Positions 1 through 9,637 are shown, counted from the first letter of the stretch. The stretch is DNA of 64,000 nt from Cupriavidus lacunae (GCF_003353055.1 NZ_QKWJ01000017.1:1-64000), one strand, 5' to 3'. Program-made: numbers and translations. Notes: generated from the sequence alone by a model not told the origin.

Positions 1-211
1 AACCGCATCAGTTTCGCGAACGAAAAGGAATGGCTTGCAAGGAGAGAGTTATCGCGCTATGCATCCCTATGCTGAAATTCAATACTGTAGGGGGTTGACA
101 CCCTCGCCCTCATAGAAGGCTCATAGCAGCACAAGCGCCCGGCGGCCCTTCACAAGAGGCCGCCAGCGCTGTCTGCCCCGACACTGCTCATCCGCATCCA
201 CTGGAGAACAT
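1..211. other. Left-edge non-coding region upstream of the amino acid binding protein
   Basis: No credible gene is visible here. A TTGACA hexamer at 95-100 is a possible -35 element for the gene starting at 212, but no good -10 lies at the expected spacing, so the promoter is only tentative. A short GGGT/ACCC hairpin surrounds the hexamer. Confidence 0.3.
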
Positions 212-1033
212 ATGCGATCGATTCGTACTGGCTGGCTCAAATCCCTGCTGGCCGCTTCCCTGATGGCCGGCGCCGGCCTGGCAGCCACTGCGGCCCACGC
301 CGCCGACCTGCTCGACACCGTCAAGCAGGCCGGCGTGCTGAAGATCGGCCTGGAGGGCACCTATCCCCCGTTCGGCTTCCGCGGCGCGAAGAACGAGCTG
401 GAAGGGTTTGACGTGGACGTGGCACGCGCGGTGGCAGGCAAGCTGGGCGTCAAGCCGGAGTTTGTCACCACCGAATGGAGCGGCATCATCGCCGGCCTGC
501 AGGCGGGCAAGTTCGACGTCATCGTCAACCAGGTCAACGTCACGCCTCAGCGCCAGCAAGTGCTGGACTTCTCCACGCCCTACGTCTACTCGGATGCGCA
601 GCTGATCCAGCGCAAGGACGACAACCGCCAGTTCAAGTCGCTGGAAGACCTGAAGGGCCACAAGCTCGGCGTCAGCCTGGGCAGCAATTTCAACGACCTG
701 GCCAAGTCGGTGCCGGGCATCGACGTCAAGACCTATCCCGGCGCGCCTGAGTACCTGCGCGACCTGGCGGCACAGCGCGTCGACGCCGCGCTGAACGACC
801 GGCTGATGGTCGCCTACCTGGTCAAGACCGCCAACCTGCCGCTGCGGCAGGGCGCAATCGTGCCAGGTGCCACCACGCAGGTGGCCATTCCGTTCCGCAA
901 GGACAACCCCAAGTTCGCGCAGGCCATCAACCACGCGCTGGATGAGCTGGGCAAGGACGGCACGCTTGGCAAGCTCTCGGTGAAGTGGTTCGGCACGGAC
1001 GTGACCAGGCCCGCCGGTAAGCCAATCAAGTAA
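212..1033 (+). CDS. Amino acid ABC transporter substrate-binding protein, family 3 (FliY/TcyJ-like)
   Basis: Periplasmic solute-binding protein of 273 residues that would capture a polar amino acid, possibly cystine, and hand it to an inner-membrane permease. Residues 1-30 form a Sec signal peptide ending in AHA-A. There is no lipobox, so the protein is predicted to be soluble in the periplasm. The mature part starts with the family-3 pattern VLKIGLEGTYPPF, followed by GFDVDVARAV, and has the typical length of the SBP_bac_3 family. The start at 212 has GGAG six bases upstream. The permease gene follows 96 bases downstream, but a strong terminator-like hairpin lies between them, which would give more binding protein than permease. 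The exact ligand cannot be read from sequence; cystine is a guess from overall similarity to FliY. Confidence 0.85.
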   Translation: MRSIRTGWLKSLLAASLMAGAGLAATAAHAADLLDTVKQAGVLKIGLEGTYPPFGFRGAKNELEGFDVDVARAVAGKLGVKPEFVTTEWSGIIAGLQAGKFDVIVNQVNVTPQRQQVLDFSTPYVYSDAQLIQRKDDNRQFKSLEDLKGHKLGVSLGSNFNDLAKSVPGIDVKTYPGAPEYLRDLAAQRVDAALNDRLMVAYLVKTANLPLRQGAIVPGATTQVAIPFRKDNPKFAQAINHALDELGKDGTLGKLSVKWFGTDVTRPAGKPIK

Positions 1034-1063
1034 GCCGGCCAGCAAGCCGGGCGGTATCATGTC

Positions 1064-1111
1064 GCGGCGCGGCGGCCTGCATGGCTGCCGCGCCGCTTTC
1101 TTTTTCATTTT
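1064..1111 (+). terminator. Terminator-like hairpin between binding protein and permease genes
   Basis: A perfect 10-bp stem (GCGGCGCGGC at 1064-1073 with GCCGCGCCGC at 1087-1096) is followed by a T-rich run to 1111. It probably terminates or attenuates transcription after the binding protein gene. It ends only 18 bases before the permease start codon. Confidence 0.7.
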
Positions 1112-1129
1112 TCTGCCGCCGCCACGCCC

Positions 1130-1789
1130 ATGTCTGCTCTCCAGCTCGTCACCGATTCCCTGCCAGTGCTGCTGCAGGGCACGCTGCTGACCATCAAGTT
1201 CGCGTTGTGGTCGATGGTGTTCGGGCTGATGCTGGGCACAGTGGTGGCGCTGATGGGCATCAGCCATAGCCGAGCGCTCAAGGCGGTGGCCCGCACCTAT
1301 GTCAGCATCATGCGCGGCACGCCGCTGCTGGTGCAGATCTTCGTGGTGTACTACGGGCTGCCGGGCGCCGGTATCGCGCTGGAGCCCACGCCCGCCGGCG
1401 TGCTGACGCTGAGCCTGAACGTCGGCGCCTACCTGTCAGAAAGCATGCGCGGGGCCATCCTCGGCGTGTCGCGCGGGCAATGGCTGGCGGCCTACAGCCT
1501 GGGCCTGACGCCGGTGCAGGCACTGCGCTATGTGGTCGGCCCGCAGGCGCTGCGGCTGGCGGTGCCGAGCCTGTCCAACAGCCTGATCAGCCTGATCAAG
1601 GACACCTCGCTGGTGTCGGTGATTACCGTGACCGAGCTGCTGCGCACGGCGCAGGAGGTGATCGCGGCCACCTACCAGCCGTTGCCGCTGTACCTGGCGG
1701 TGGCGGCGATCTACTGGGTGCTGAGCACGGGGTTGTCGGGGCTGCAGCATGTGCTGGAGCGCAGGTTGTCGCTGCCCGGGAGGCATTGA
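1130..1789 (+). CDS. Polar amino acid ABC transporter permease (TcyL/YecS-like)
   Basis: Inner-membrane permease of 219 residues in the HisM/GlnP class of polar amino acid importers. It works with the binding protein encoded just upstream. Several hydrophobic helices are visible, and the EAA-like cytoplasmic loop reads AAYSLGLTPVQALRYVVGPQ, the contact site for the ATPase subunit. The segment SIMRGTPLLVQIFVVYYGLP is characteristic of the family. No ATP-binding subunit follows: the next feature is a terminator and then the oppositely oriented cyanophycin synthetase gene. The ATPase must therefore be encoded elsewhere or be shared. The start at 1130 lacks a clear Shine-Dalgarno sequence; a T-rich tract lies just upstream. 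Confidence 0.85.
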   Translation: MSALQLVTDSLPVLLQGTLLTIKFALWSMVFGLMLGTVVALMGISHSRALKAVARTYVSIMRGTPLLVQIFVVYYGLPGAGIALEPTPAGVLTLSLNVGAYLSESMRGAILGVSRGQWLAAYSLGLTPVQALRYVVGPQALRLAVPSLSNSLISLIKDTSLVSVITVTELLRTAQEVIAATYQPLPLYLAVAAIYWVLSTGLSGLQHVLERRLSLPGRH

Positions 1790-1804
1790 ACGCCGCGCCA
1801 AAAA

Positions 1805-1836
1805 AAAGGCCAACTCCATGGAGCTGGCCTTTCTTC
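1805..1836. terminator. Bidirectional terminator between permease and cyanophycin synthetase genes
   Basis: A 13-bp stem with one A-C mismatch (1805-1817 with 1820-1832) is flanked by an A-run on the left and T-rich sequence on the right. It can therefore serve both converging genes, the permease on the plus strand and the synthetase on the minus strand. Confidence 0.7.
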
Positions 1837-1849
1837 ATTGCCGGGCCGC

Positions 1850-4420
1850 TCAGCCCTGCGCGACGCGCCCGGCGATATGCCCGAGCGCCTCTTCCACCTG
1901 GTCCACCAGGATCAGGCACAGGTCGCCCGGCTGCAGGTGCGACAGCGCGGTATCGATGGCGAGGAATTCGCCACGGATCTCCTCGACCTGGTGTGCGCGT
2001 TGCGCGCCCTGCAGGCCTTCGCGCAGCAGCGCCAGCACCTCGCCATCGGCGCGGCCGCGCTGGCACTGGTCCTGGTACAGCACGACTTCATCGAACACGC
2101 CGCCCAGGATCTGGGTCTGGCGGCGGATGTCGTCGTCGCGGCGGTCGCCCGCGCCGCTGATCACCACCACGCGCCGCCTGGCCGGGATGGTTTCGACAGC
2201 GCTGCACAGCGCCAGGATCGCATCCGGGTTGTGGCCGTAGTCGGCGATCAGCGTGGCGCCGCGGTAGTCGAACACGTTGAAGCGTCCGGGCGCGGTCCGC
2301 GCGTCGTTGACGAAGGTGGCCAGGCCGCGGCGGATGGTCGGCCAGTCGATGCCCAGCGCCCACGCGGCGGCGATCGACGACATCGCGTTATCCACCTGGA
2401 AGCCGATGGTGCCGTTGCGCGTCAGCGGGATCTCGGCCAGTGCGATGCGCACTGTGGTATCGCCTTCGGAAACGACGATGTCGGCGCCGTCGACGAACAC
2501 CACGCGCTTGCCCTGCGCGCGGTGCGTGGCCATGGCCGGCTGGTTGGGGTCGTGCGCGAAGAAGGTGACACTGCCGGGGCAGGCATCGGCCATGCGCACC
2601 ACCATCGGGTCGGCGGCATTGAGCACGGCCATGCCGTGCGGCGCGACGTTCTGCACGATCACGCTCTTGAGCACCGCCAGGTCTTCCACCGAGTTGATGA
2701 AGGACAGGCCCAGGTGGTCGCCTTCGCCAACGTTGGTCACCACCGCCACGTCGCAGCGGTCGAACGCCAGGCCTTCGCGCAGCAGGCCGCCGCGCGCGGT
2801 TTCAAACACGGCGGCGTCCACGTCCGGGTGCAGCAGCACGTTGCGCGCGCTGCGCGGGCCGCTGCAGTCGCCGGTGTCGATGCGCTCGCCCTGGATATAC
2901 ACGCCGTCGGTGCCGGTCATGCCCATGCGCAGGCCGCTGGTGGCCATGATGTGGGTGATCAGCCGGACCGTGGTGGTCTTGCCGTTGGTGCCGGACACCG
3001 CCACCACCGGGATGCGGCCATCGTCGCCATCGGAGAACATGGTCGAGACAATGGCTTCGCCGACCGCGCGGCCCTTGCCGTAGGACGGCTGCAGGTGCAT
3101 GCGCAGGCCCGGTGCGGCGTTGACTTCGACGATGCCGCCGGCCTGTTCCTCGAACGGCTTGAGCATGGTCTCGCACACGGCGTCGACGCCGGCGATGTCC
3201 AGGCCCACCATCTGCGCGGCCGCCACGGCGCGCGCGGCGATGTCGGGGTGGACGTCGTCGGTCACGTCGGTGGCGCTGCCGCCGGTCGACAGGTTGGCGT
3301 TATTGCGCAAGACCACGCGCGTGCCGTTGGCCGGCACGGAATCGGCGGTCAGGTGCTGCTTGGCCAGCGTGGCCAGCGCGATATCGTCAAAACGGATCTT
3401 GGTCAGCGAGGTCGCATGGCCTTCGCCGCGGCGCGGGTCGCGGTTCACATCCTCGACCAGCTGGCGCACGGTATGCACGCCGTCGCCGATGACCTGCGGC
3501 GGATCGCGGCGCGCGGCCGCCACCAGCTGCTTGCCCACCACCAGCAGACGGAAGTCATGGCCCGGGATATAGCGCTCGACGATTACGTCCGAGCTGATGT
3601 CCGAGGCGACCTCATAGGCCGTCATCACTTCCTCGCGGGTGCGGATGCGCACCGCCACGCCCTTGCCCTGGTTGCCATCGCGCGGCTTGACCACCACCGG
3701 CGCGTCGATCTCCTGCGCGGCGGCCCAGGCCTCTTCGGCGCTGCGCACCGAGCGGCCCAGCGGCACCGGCACGCCGGCGGCGTGCAGCAGGGTCTTGGTC
3801 AGGTCCTTGTCCTGCGCGATCGATTCGGCCACGGCGCTGGTGCGGTCGGTCTCGGCGGCCTGGATGCGGCGCTGCTTGCTGCCCCAGCCGAACTGGACCA
3901 TCGAGCCCTGCGTCAGGCGCCGGTAGGGGATGCCGCGCGCCACGGCGGCGTAAACGATGGAGCCCGTGCTCGGCCCCAGGCGCACGTCCTCGTCCAGCTC
4001 GCGCAGGCGGTGCAGCGCATCGGCCAGGTCGAACGCGGTGTCGTGGCGGGCGGCGTTGCACAGGGCCTCGGCCAGCTCGAACGCGAGCCGGCCGACTTCT
4101 TCCTCGCTGTATTGCACGATCACCTGGTAGGTGCCGGGCTCGACCGTCTGCGCGGTGCGGCTGAAGGTCACCGGGCAGCCGGCGGCGGCCTGCAGGCGCA
4201 GCGCCGTCACTTCCAGCACGTGGGCCAGCGACAGCTCGCCCGACTCCTCGTCCGGGCGCAGCGGCCCGATCTCGGGGAAGCGGGCGCGCAGGCGGTCTTC
4301 AAAGCCGGGCAGCGCCGACAGCATATTGGTGGTGTCCTGGCAGGCCACGATCGCCTCGATGGCGGTGTGGCGGCACCACAGGTTCGGGCCCCGCAGGGCC
4401 CGGATACGTGAGACTTCCAT
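1850..4420 (-). CDS. cphA: Cyanophycin synthetase, second gene of the pair, with canonical Mur-ligase loop
   Basis: 856-residue member of the cyanophycin synthetase family, which polymerises aspartate and arginine into multi-L-arginyl-poly-L-aspartate with ATP. Three domains are visible: an N-domain (about 1-160), an ATP-grasp domain (about 190-470, with KPRDGNQGKGV near 245-255) and a Mur-ligase-like domain (about 470-856). The last carries the P-loop SGTNGKTTT at 476-484 and the usual ETARGG loop at 540-545. The N-domain has lost the HxxEH motif of the partner, reading H67-x-x-E70-V71. It starts 46 bases after its paralogue and is probably cotranscribed with it. No strong Shine-Dalgarno sequence precedes the start. 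The symbols cphA and cphA' have been used differently by authors, so the assignment of the two names is tentative. Confidence 0.92.
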   Translation of the reverse strand: MEVSRIRALRGPNLWCRHTAIEAIVACQDTTNMLSALPGFEDRLRARFPEIGPLRPDEESGELSLAHVLEVTALRLQAAAGCPVTFSRTAQTVEPGTYQVIVQYSEEEVGRLAFELAEALCNAARHDTAFDLADALHRLRELDEDVRLGPSTGSIVYAAVARGIPYRRLTQGSMVQFGWGSKQRRIQAAETDRTSAVAESIAQDKDLTKTLLHAAGVPVPLGRSVRSAEEAWAAAQEIDAPVVVKPRDGNQGKGVAVRIRTREEVMTAYEVASDISSDVIVERYIPGHDFRLLVVGKQLVAAARRDPPQVIGDGVHTVRQLVEDVNRDPRRGEGHATSLTKIRFDDIALATLAKQHLTADSVPANGTRVVLRNNANLSTGGSATDVTDDVHPDIAARAVAAAQMVGLDIAGVDAVCETMLKPFEEQAGGIVEVNAAPGLRMHLQPSYGKGRAVGEAIVSTMFSDGDDGRIPVVAVSGTNGKTTTVRLITHIMATSGLRMGMTGTDGVYIQGERIDTGDCSGPRSARNVLLHPDVDAAVFETARGGLLREGLAFDRCDVAVVTNVGEGDHLGLSFINSVEDLAVLKSVIVQNVAPHGMAVLNAADPMVVRMADACPGSVTFFAHDPNQPAMATHRAQGKRVVFVDGADIVVSEGDTTVRIALAEIPLTRNGTIGFQVDNAMSSIAAAWALGIDWPTIRRGLATFVNDARTAPGRFNVFDYRGATLIADYGHNPDAILALCSAVETIPARRRVVVISGAGDRRDDDIRRQTQILGGVFDEVVLYQDQCQRGRADGEVLALLREGLQGAQRAHQVEEIRGEFLAIDTALSHLQPGDLCLILVDQVEEALGHIAGRVAQG

Positions 4421-4466
4421 AGAACGGTTTCCGTGTCTTCTATGCGCGGTTGAGCTTGGGGCCGCG

Positions 4467-7100
4467 TCAGGCGCGGCGCGCAGGCTGGCCCATCCAGTGG
4501 TGCACCAGGTCGACGGTGGCGCCGGTGGCGGCCTCGTCGCACTGCAGTACCAGCAGGTCGCCCGGCACCAGCTGGCTCAGGGCGGTTTCAATGGCGCTGG
4601 CACGCGTGCCTTCGTCGATGATCTTGGTCACGCGCCGGCCTTCGTACAGGCCCTGCCTGAGCAGCGCGCGCGCCTCGGCATCTGGCAGGGCGCGCCTGAC
4701 GCTGCGGTCTTCGCACAGGAAAACGCGGTCGAAATGCTGGCCCAGCACCTTGCCCTGGCGCACCAGGTCTTCGTCGCGGCGCTGCACGCCGGCCCCGTAG
4801 ACCACCATGCGGCGCTCGGACGGGAAGCGTTCCAGCGCGCTCGCCAGCGCTTCCAGCGCGGGTGCGTTGTGGGCGTCGTCGATCACCACGGTGGCGCCGT
4901 TGCGCTCGAACAGCGTGAAGCGGCCCGGCACGTCGACCTGGCCGACGTCGAAGGTCACCACGCCGGCGCGGATCAGGTCGTTGGAGATGCCCAGCGCCCA
5001 GCCCGCGGCCACGGCCGCCAGCACGTTCTCGACCTGGAACGCGACGCGGCCGGCATAGGTCAGCGGCACTGCGGCCACGTCCACCAGTGCGGTCTCGCTG
5101 GTGCCGATGGCCAGCACGATCTTGCCTTCGCGCACGTACACCGCGCGTTTGCCGGCCGCGCGGTGCGACACGATTGCGGGCAGCTCCGGCGTCAGGCCGA
5201 AGAAGATCACGTCGCCGTCGCACAGCCCGGCCATTTCCACCAGGCGTTCGTCGCGCGCGTTGAGCACGGCGGCGCCGTTCTCCAGCACCACGTCGACCTG
5301 CGTGCGCAGCACGTTGTACATGCGGTCCTCGTCCTCGACGTAGTAGTCGCCAAGGTGGTCGGGCTGGTCGAAATTGGTGACCACGCCGACCTGGCAGCGG
5401 TCATAGACCAGGCCTTCGGAGAGGATGCTGCCGCTGTCGTTCTCGAACACGGCGGCCTCGACCGCGCGGTTCATCAGGATGCGGTGGCCCGCTTCCCAGT
5501 TGGCGCGGTCGCCGCTTTCCACCTGGCGGCGGTCCAGGAACAGCCCGTCGCTGCAGGCCAGGCCGGTATGCTTGCCCGACAGCTGCAGCAGGCGCGCCAC
5601 CAGGCGCGCCACCACGGTCTTGCCGTTGGTGCCGGTCACGCCTACCACTGGGATGCGGCCGTGGTCGTCCTCGGACTCGGGGAACAGGTGGTTGACGATG
5701 GCGCGGCCCACCGGGCGCGGCGAGCCTTCGGCCGGCTTCAGATGCATCAGCAGGCCGGGGCCGGCATTGACTTCGACGATGGCGCCGCGCTGTTCGGCCA
5801 GCGGGCGCGAGATGTCCTCGGCCACCAGGTCCACGCCGGCGATATCCAGCCCCACCACGCGCGCGGCCAGCGCCGCATGCGCGGCGACGCTCGGGTGCAC
5901 GCGGTCGGTGACGTCGAAGGCGACGTTGCCGTTGCGCTGGATCAGCACGGTGCGGCCTTCCGGCGGTACCGAGCTGCCATCCATGCCCTGGCGCTTCAGT
6001 TCCAGCCGCGCGGCCGAATCCAGCCGCACGCAGTTCAGCGGGTGGTCCTCGGTGCTGCCGCGGCGCGGATCGGAATTGATCTGCAGCTCGATCAACTCGT
6101 CGATGGTGGACTTGCCGTCGCCGACCACGCTGGCGGTCTCGCCCATGGCAGCGGCCACCAGGCGGCCGCCCACCACCAGCAGGCGGTGTTCGTTGCCGGG
6201 GATAAAGCGCTCGACGATGACGCCGCTGCCTTCATCGATGGCCACCCCGTAGGCGGTCTCGACTTCCTCGCGGGTCATCAGGTTGGTGAATACGCCGCGG
6301 CCATGGTTGCCGTCATAGGGCTTGACCACCACCGGCACGCCGATGTCCTCGGCGGCGTCCCAGGCGTCCTCGGGCGAATCGACCATGCGGCCTTCCGGCA
6401 CCGGCACGCCGCAGGACTCCAGCAGGCTCTTGGTCAGGTCCTTGTCGCGCGAGATGCTTTCGCCGATGGCGCTGGTGCGGTCGGTCTCGGCGGTCCAGAT
6501 GCGGCGCTGGCGCGCGCCATAGCCCAGCTGCACCAGATTGCCGTCCGACAGGCGGAGGGCGGGGATGTCGCGGTCGTCCGCGGCATCGACGATGCAGGCG
6601 GTGCTGGGGCCCAGGCAATGCTCGTCGACCAGGCGGCGCAGGTGGTCCACGGCGGCGGGGACGTCATAGGGACGGTCCTCGATCGCGGCCATGACCAGGT
6701 CGCGGGCGGCGAACAGGGCGGCACGGGTGACTTCCTCGTGCCAGGCGCGCACGATCACCTTGTAGACGCCGCGCACCGGGGTCTCGCGCGCCTTGCCGAA
6801 GCCGCCGGGCATGCCGGCCAGGTTCTGCAGCTCAAGCGTCACGTGTTCCAGGATATGGCCCGGCCAGGTGCCTTCCTTCAGGCGCTGCAGGAAGCCGCCG
6901 CGCTCGCCGATGCTGCAGCGATGCTCGATCAGCGAAGGCAGCCAGGCCGACAGGCGCTCGTAAAACCCCGGAATCGTGTTGGAGGGAAAGTCCTCCAGTT
7001 CCCCGATATCAACCCATGCCTCCAGGACGGGCCGATATGTCCACATATTCGGGCCGCGCAGCGACATGACATCGAAAATCTCAATGTCCTTCTTTTTCAT
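4467..7100 (-). CDS. Cyanophycin synthetase paralogue, first gene of the pair, with N-domain HxxEH motif
   Basis: 877-residue cyanophycin synthetase homologue with the same three domains. The N-domain closely follows cyanobacterial CphA1, including GGF at 68-70 and H82-I-L-E85-H86. In cyanobacterial enzymes an equivalent HxxEH site has been linked to a hydrolytic activity that makes primers. The ATP-grasp domain contains KPYDGNHGRGV at 260-270. The Mur-ligase-like domain keeps its P-loop (TGTNGKTVV, 489-497), but the loop that reads ETARGG in the partner is replaced by ENDSGS at 553-558. This suggests altered chemistry in the arginine-adding domain. In beta-proteobacteria such a second copy has been called CphA' or CphA2'. 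It is transcribed first, away from the divergent ABC exporter, and its start has no obvious Shine-Dalgarno sequence. Confidence 0.9.
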   Translation of the reverse strand: MKKKDIEIFDVMSLRGPNMWTYRPVLEAWVDIGELEDFPSNTIPGFYERLSAWLPSLIEHRCSIGERGGFLQRLKEGTWPGHILEHVTLELQNLAGMPGGFGKARETPVRGVYKVIVRAWHEEVTRAALFAARDLVMAAIEDRPYDVPAAVDHLRRLVDEHCLGPSTACIVDAADDRDIPALRLSDGNLVQLGYGARQRRIWTAETDRTSAIGESISRDKDLTKSLLESCGVPVPEGRMVDSPEDAWDAAEDIGVPVVVKPYDGNHGRGVFTNLMTREEVETAYGVAIDEGSGVIVERFIPGNEHRLLVVGGRLVAAAMGETASVVGDGKSTIDELIELQINSDPRRGSTEDHPLNCVRLDSAARLELKRQGMDGSSVPPEGRTVLIQRNGNVAFDVTDRVHPSVAAHAALAARVVGLDIAGVDLVAEDISRPLAEQRGAIVEVNAGPGLLMHLKPAEGSPRPVGRAIVNHLFPESEDDHGRIPVVGVTGTNGKTVVARLVARLLQLSGKHTGLACSDGLFLDRRQVESGDRANWEAGHRILMNRAVEAAVFENDSGSILSEGLVYDRCQVGVVTNFDQPDHLGDYYVEDEDRMYNVLRTQVDVVLENGAAVLNARDERLVEMAGLCDGDVIFFGLTPELPAIVSHRAAGKRAVYVREGKIVLAIGTSETALVDVAAVPLTYAGRVAFQVENVLAAVAAGWALGISNDLIRAGVVTFDVGQVDVPGRFTLFERNGATVVIDDAHNAPALEALASALERFPSERRMVVYGAGVQRRDEDLVRQGKVLGQHFDRVFLCEDRSVRRALPDAEARALLRQGLYEGRRVTKIIDEGTRASAIETALSQLVPGDLLVLQCDEAATGATVDLVHHWMGQPARRA

Positions 7101-7339
7101 TGATTTAGCTTGAGGCAGTGGGCGGAACCGCCCGAGAAATAGAAGCCTAACCTTTCAGTAACGTTACAGCACAGAGCGGGTTGACTTTCTTGGTGTAAAA
7201 GTGGTTGTGCAGTGCATCAGGAGTACCCGCGCGTTCGTCGTTATGTATACTGCGGGCGAATTCGCGGGCCGCCAGAGCGTGCCCTGCCTAAATTGTTTCA
7301 AGTTATGTCCGTACCCCCTGGACGCACGCCGCGCCATCC
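7101..7339. promoter_or_regulatory. Divergent control region between cyanophycin synthetases and ABC exporter
   Basis: This 239-base gap must hold the start signals of both directions. It contains a perfect 10-bp palindrome, GTAACGTTAC, at 7158-7167, which is a candidate operator. A TATACT hexamer at 7246-7251 is a possible -10 for the exporter gene, but no convincing -35 accompanies it. A TTGACT at 7181-7186 has no matching -10. Confidence 0.4.
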
Positions 7340-9637
7340 ATGACCCAGTCCTCCCTGCCTGTCCCTACCGCCCCTGTTGCCGACGAACCCTGGCGGGCTG
7401 AATCCGGATCGTGGCTCCGACCCGGCGAGACCATCCTGGCCGGACTGGCCCTGGACCTCGACGCGAAGCTGCATTTTACCCAAGGGTGGCTGGTTGTGAC
7501 GGGCCAGCGCATCGTTGCCCGGGCTCCCGGTGAAAAAAATGTGCGGGAATGGAACATCGGCCCCACGCTGCGCCTGTCGCACACCGACCACGCGGGGGTG
7601 GGTACGCTGGACCTGAGCGGTCCGGAGGGCCGGCTGGCCAGCTGGAGATATACGCTTGGTTACAATCCGGCCGCCTTGCGGCTGGCTGACCAGTTCGAAG
7701 CGCAGCGCGACGCGGCCGTTTCCCGCCCGGCCGGAGAGGCCGGCGAGATCCTGTGCCCGACCTGCAAGGCGCCGCTGCCGCCGGACGAAGAGCAGTGCCC
7801 CCAATGCAGCCGCGAGCTGGAAACCCCGCCGTCGACCTGGGCGCTGCTGCGCCTGTGGCGCTTTGCCCGCCCATACCAGTGGCAGCTGCTGGCGGGCTTC
7901 CTGCTGACGCTGCTGTCCACCGCGGCCACGCTGGTGCCGCCGTACCTGACCATGCCGCTGATGGACAAGGTGCTGATCCCGTTCCAGAACGGCGTGCCGA
8001 TCGACTACGGGCTGGTGCGCCTGTACCTGGCGGGATTGCTGGGCGCGGCGCTGGTGGCCTGGTCCCTGGGTTGGGCGCGCACCTACCTGCTGGCGCGGGT
8101 ATCGGAACGCATCGGTGCCGATCTGCGCATAACTACCTATGAACACCTGCTAAAGCTTTCGCTTGAGTACTTTGGTGGCAAGCGCACCGGCGACCTGATG
8201 GCGCGCATCGGCTCGGAAAGCGACCGCATCTGTGTCTTCCTGTCGCTGCACCTGCTGGACTTCGCCACCGACGTGCTGATGATCGTCATGACGGCGGTGA
8301 TCCTGGTGTCGATCAACCCCTGGCTGGCGCTGGTGACGCTGGTGCCGCTGCCGTTCATCGCCTGGATGATCCACCTGGTGCGCGACCGCCTGCGCCACGG
8401 CTTCGAGAAGATCGACCGGATCTGGTCCGAAATCACCAACGTGCTGGCCGACACCATCCCCGGCATCCGCGTGGTCAAGGCCTTTGCCCAGGAAAAGCGC
8501 GAGGTGTCGCGCTTCCGTGAGGCCAACAAGCACAACCTGGCGATCAACGACCGCGTCAACGCGGTGTGGTCGCTGTTCACGCCGACCGTGACCCTGCTGA
8601 CCGAGATCGGGCTGCTGATCGTCTGGGTGTTCGGCATCTGGCAGGTTTCGCAGAGCGCCATCACGGTGGGTGTGCTGGTGGCGTTCCTGACCTATATCAG
8701 CCGCTTCTATACCCGGCTGGACTCGATGAGCCGGATCGTTTCGGTGACGCAGAAGGCCGCGGCCGGCGCCAAGCGCATCTTCGACATCCTCGACCATGTG
8801 TCGAGCGTGCCGGAGCCGGTGCGTCCGGCAAAGCTGGACAAGGTCGAGGGCGCCATCGACATGACCGACCTGGGCTTCCGTTACGGCAACCGCGCGGTGA
8901 TCCGCGGGCTGAACCTGTCGATCGAGCCGGGCGAGATGATCGGCCTGGTCGGGCACAGCGGCTCGGGCAAGAGCACGCTGGTCAACCTGATCTGCCGCTT
9001 CTACGATGTTTCCGAGGGCGCGATCCGCGTCGACGGTGTCGATATCCGCTCGCTGCCGGTGTCTGAGTACCGCCGCCATATCGGCCTGGTGCTGCAAGAG
9101 CCGTTCCTGTTCTTCGGCACGATTGCCGACAATATCGCCTACGGCAAGCCCGACGCCACGCGCGAAGAGATCATCGCCGCCGCGCGCGCCGCGCATGCGC
9201 ACGAGTTCATCCTGCGGCTGCCGCACGGCTATGACTCGCTGGTGGGCGAACGCGGCCAGGCGCTGTCGGGCGGCGAGCGCCAGCGCATCTCGATCGCGCG
9301 CGCGCTGCTGATCAACCCGCGCATCCTGATCATGGACGAGGCCACCTCGTCGGTCGACACGGCCACCGAGAAGGAAATCCAGAAGGCGCTCGACAACCTG
9401 GTGCAGGGCCGCACCACCATCGCCATCGCGCACCGCCTGTCGACGCTGCGCAAGGCCGACCGGCTGGTGGTGATGGACCGCGGCCAGATCGTCGAAGTCG
9501 GCAGCCACGACGAACTGCTGCTGCGCGAAGGTGCGTACTACAAGCTGTACCAGGCCCAGGCACGCAACGTCGACACCGAGGACGGCGACGACGAAGGCGA
9601 AGCCATCGAAACGCCGGAGGCCGCCAATGCCCAATGA
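7340..9637 (+). CDS. Cyanophycin-locus type I ABC exporter with N-terminal extension and zinc ribbon
   Basis: 765-residue half-transporter in which the membrane and ATPase domains are fused. Residues 1-130 are a soluble extension not found in ordinary exporters. Residues 139-156 form a zinc-ribbon-like pattern (C139, C142, C153, C156). The six-helix exporter domain spans about 180-475 and the ATPase about 505-735, with Walker [10 protein letters not shown] (538-546), signature LSGGE (642-646) and Walker B RILIMDE (661-667). The tail is acidic. It should act as a homodimer in the inner membrane. Its gene overlaps the DUF1854 gene by 11 bases and diverges from the cyanophycin synthetases. This family is known to co-occur with cyanophycin genes, but its substrate is not established. 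The start at 7340 lacks a strong Shine-Dalgarno sequence. Confidence 0.88.
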   Translation: MTQSSLPVPTAPVADEPWRAESGSWLRPGETILAGLALDLDAKLHFTQGWLVVTGQRIVARAPGEKNVREWNIGPTLRLSHTDHAGVGTLDLSGPEGRLASWRYTLGYNPAALRLADQFEAQRDAAVSRPAGEAGEILCPTCKAPLPPDEEQCPQCSRELETPPSTWALLRLWRFARPYQWQLLAGFLLTLLSTAATLVPPYLTMPLMDKVLIPFQNGVPIDYGLVRLYLAGLLGAALVAWSLGWARTYLLARVSERIGADLRITTYEHLLKLSLEYFGGKRTGDLMARIGSESDRICVFLSLHLLDFATDVLMIVMTAVILVSINPWLALVTLVPLPFIAWMIHLVRDRLRHGFEKIDRIWSEITNVLADTIPGIRVVKAFAQEKREVSRFREANKHNLAINDRVNAVWSLFTPTVTLLTEIGLLIVWVFGIWQVSQSAITVGVLVAFLTYISRFYTRLDSMSRIVSVTQKAAAGAKRIFDILDHVSSVPEPVRPAKLDKVEGAIDMTDLGFRYGNRAVIRGLNLSIEPGEMIGLVGHSGSGKSTLVNLICRFYDVSEGAIRVDGVDIRSLPVSEYRRHIGLVLQEPFLFFGTIADNIAYGKPDATREEIIAAARAAHAHEFILRLPHGYDSLVGERGQALSGGERQRISIARALLINPRILIMDEATSSVDTATEKEIQKALDNLVQGRTTIAIAHRLSTLRKADRLVVMDRGQIVEVGSHDELLLREGAYYKLYQAQARNVDTEDGDDEGEAIETPEAANAQ

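Noticed and set aside
1838..7103. Very long open frames on the plus strand (about 860 and 990 codons) opposite the cyanophycin synthetases
   Set aside because: They are antisense shadows of highly GC-biased genes, with low-complexity Arg/His/Ala/Gly/Val-rich translations and no recognisable domains. The minus-strand frames carry all motifs.
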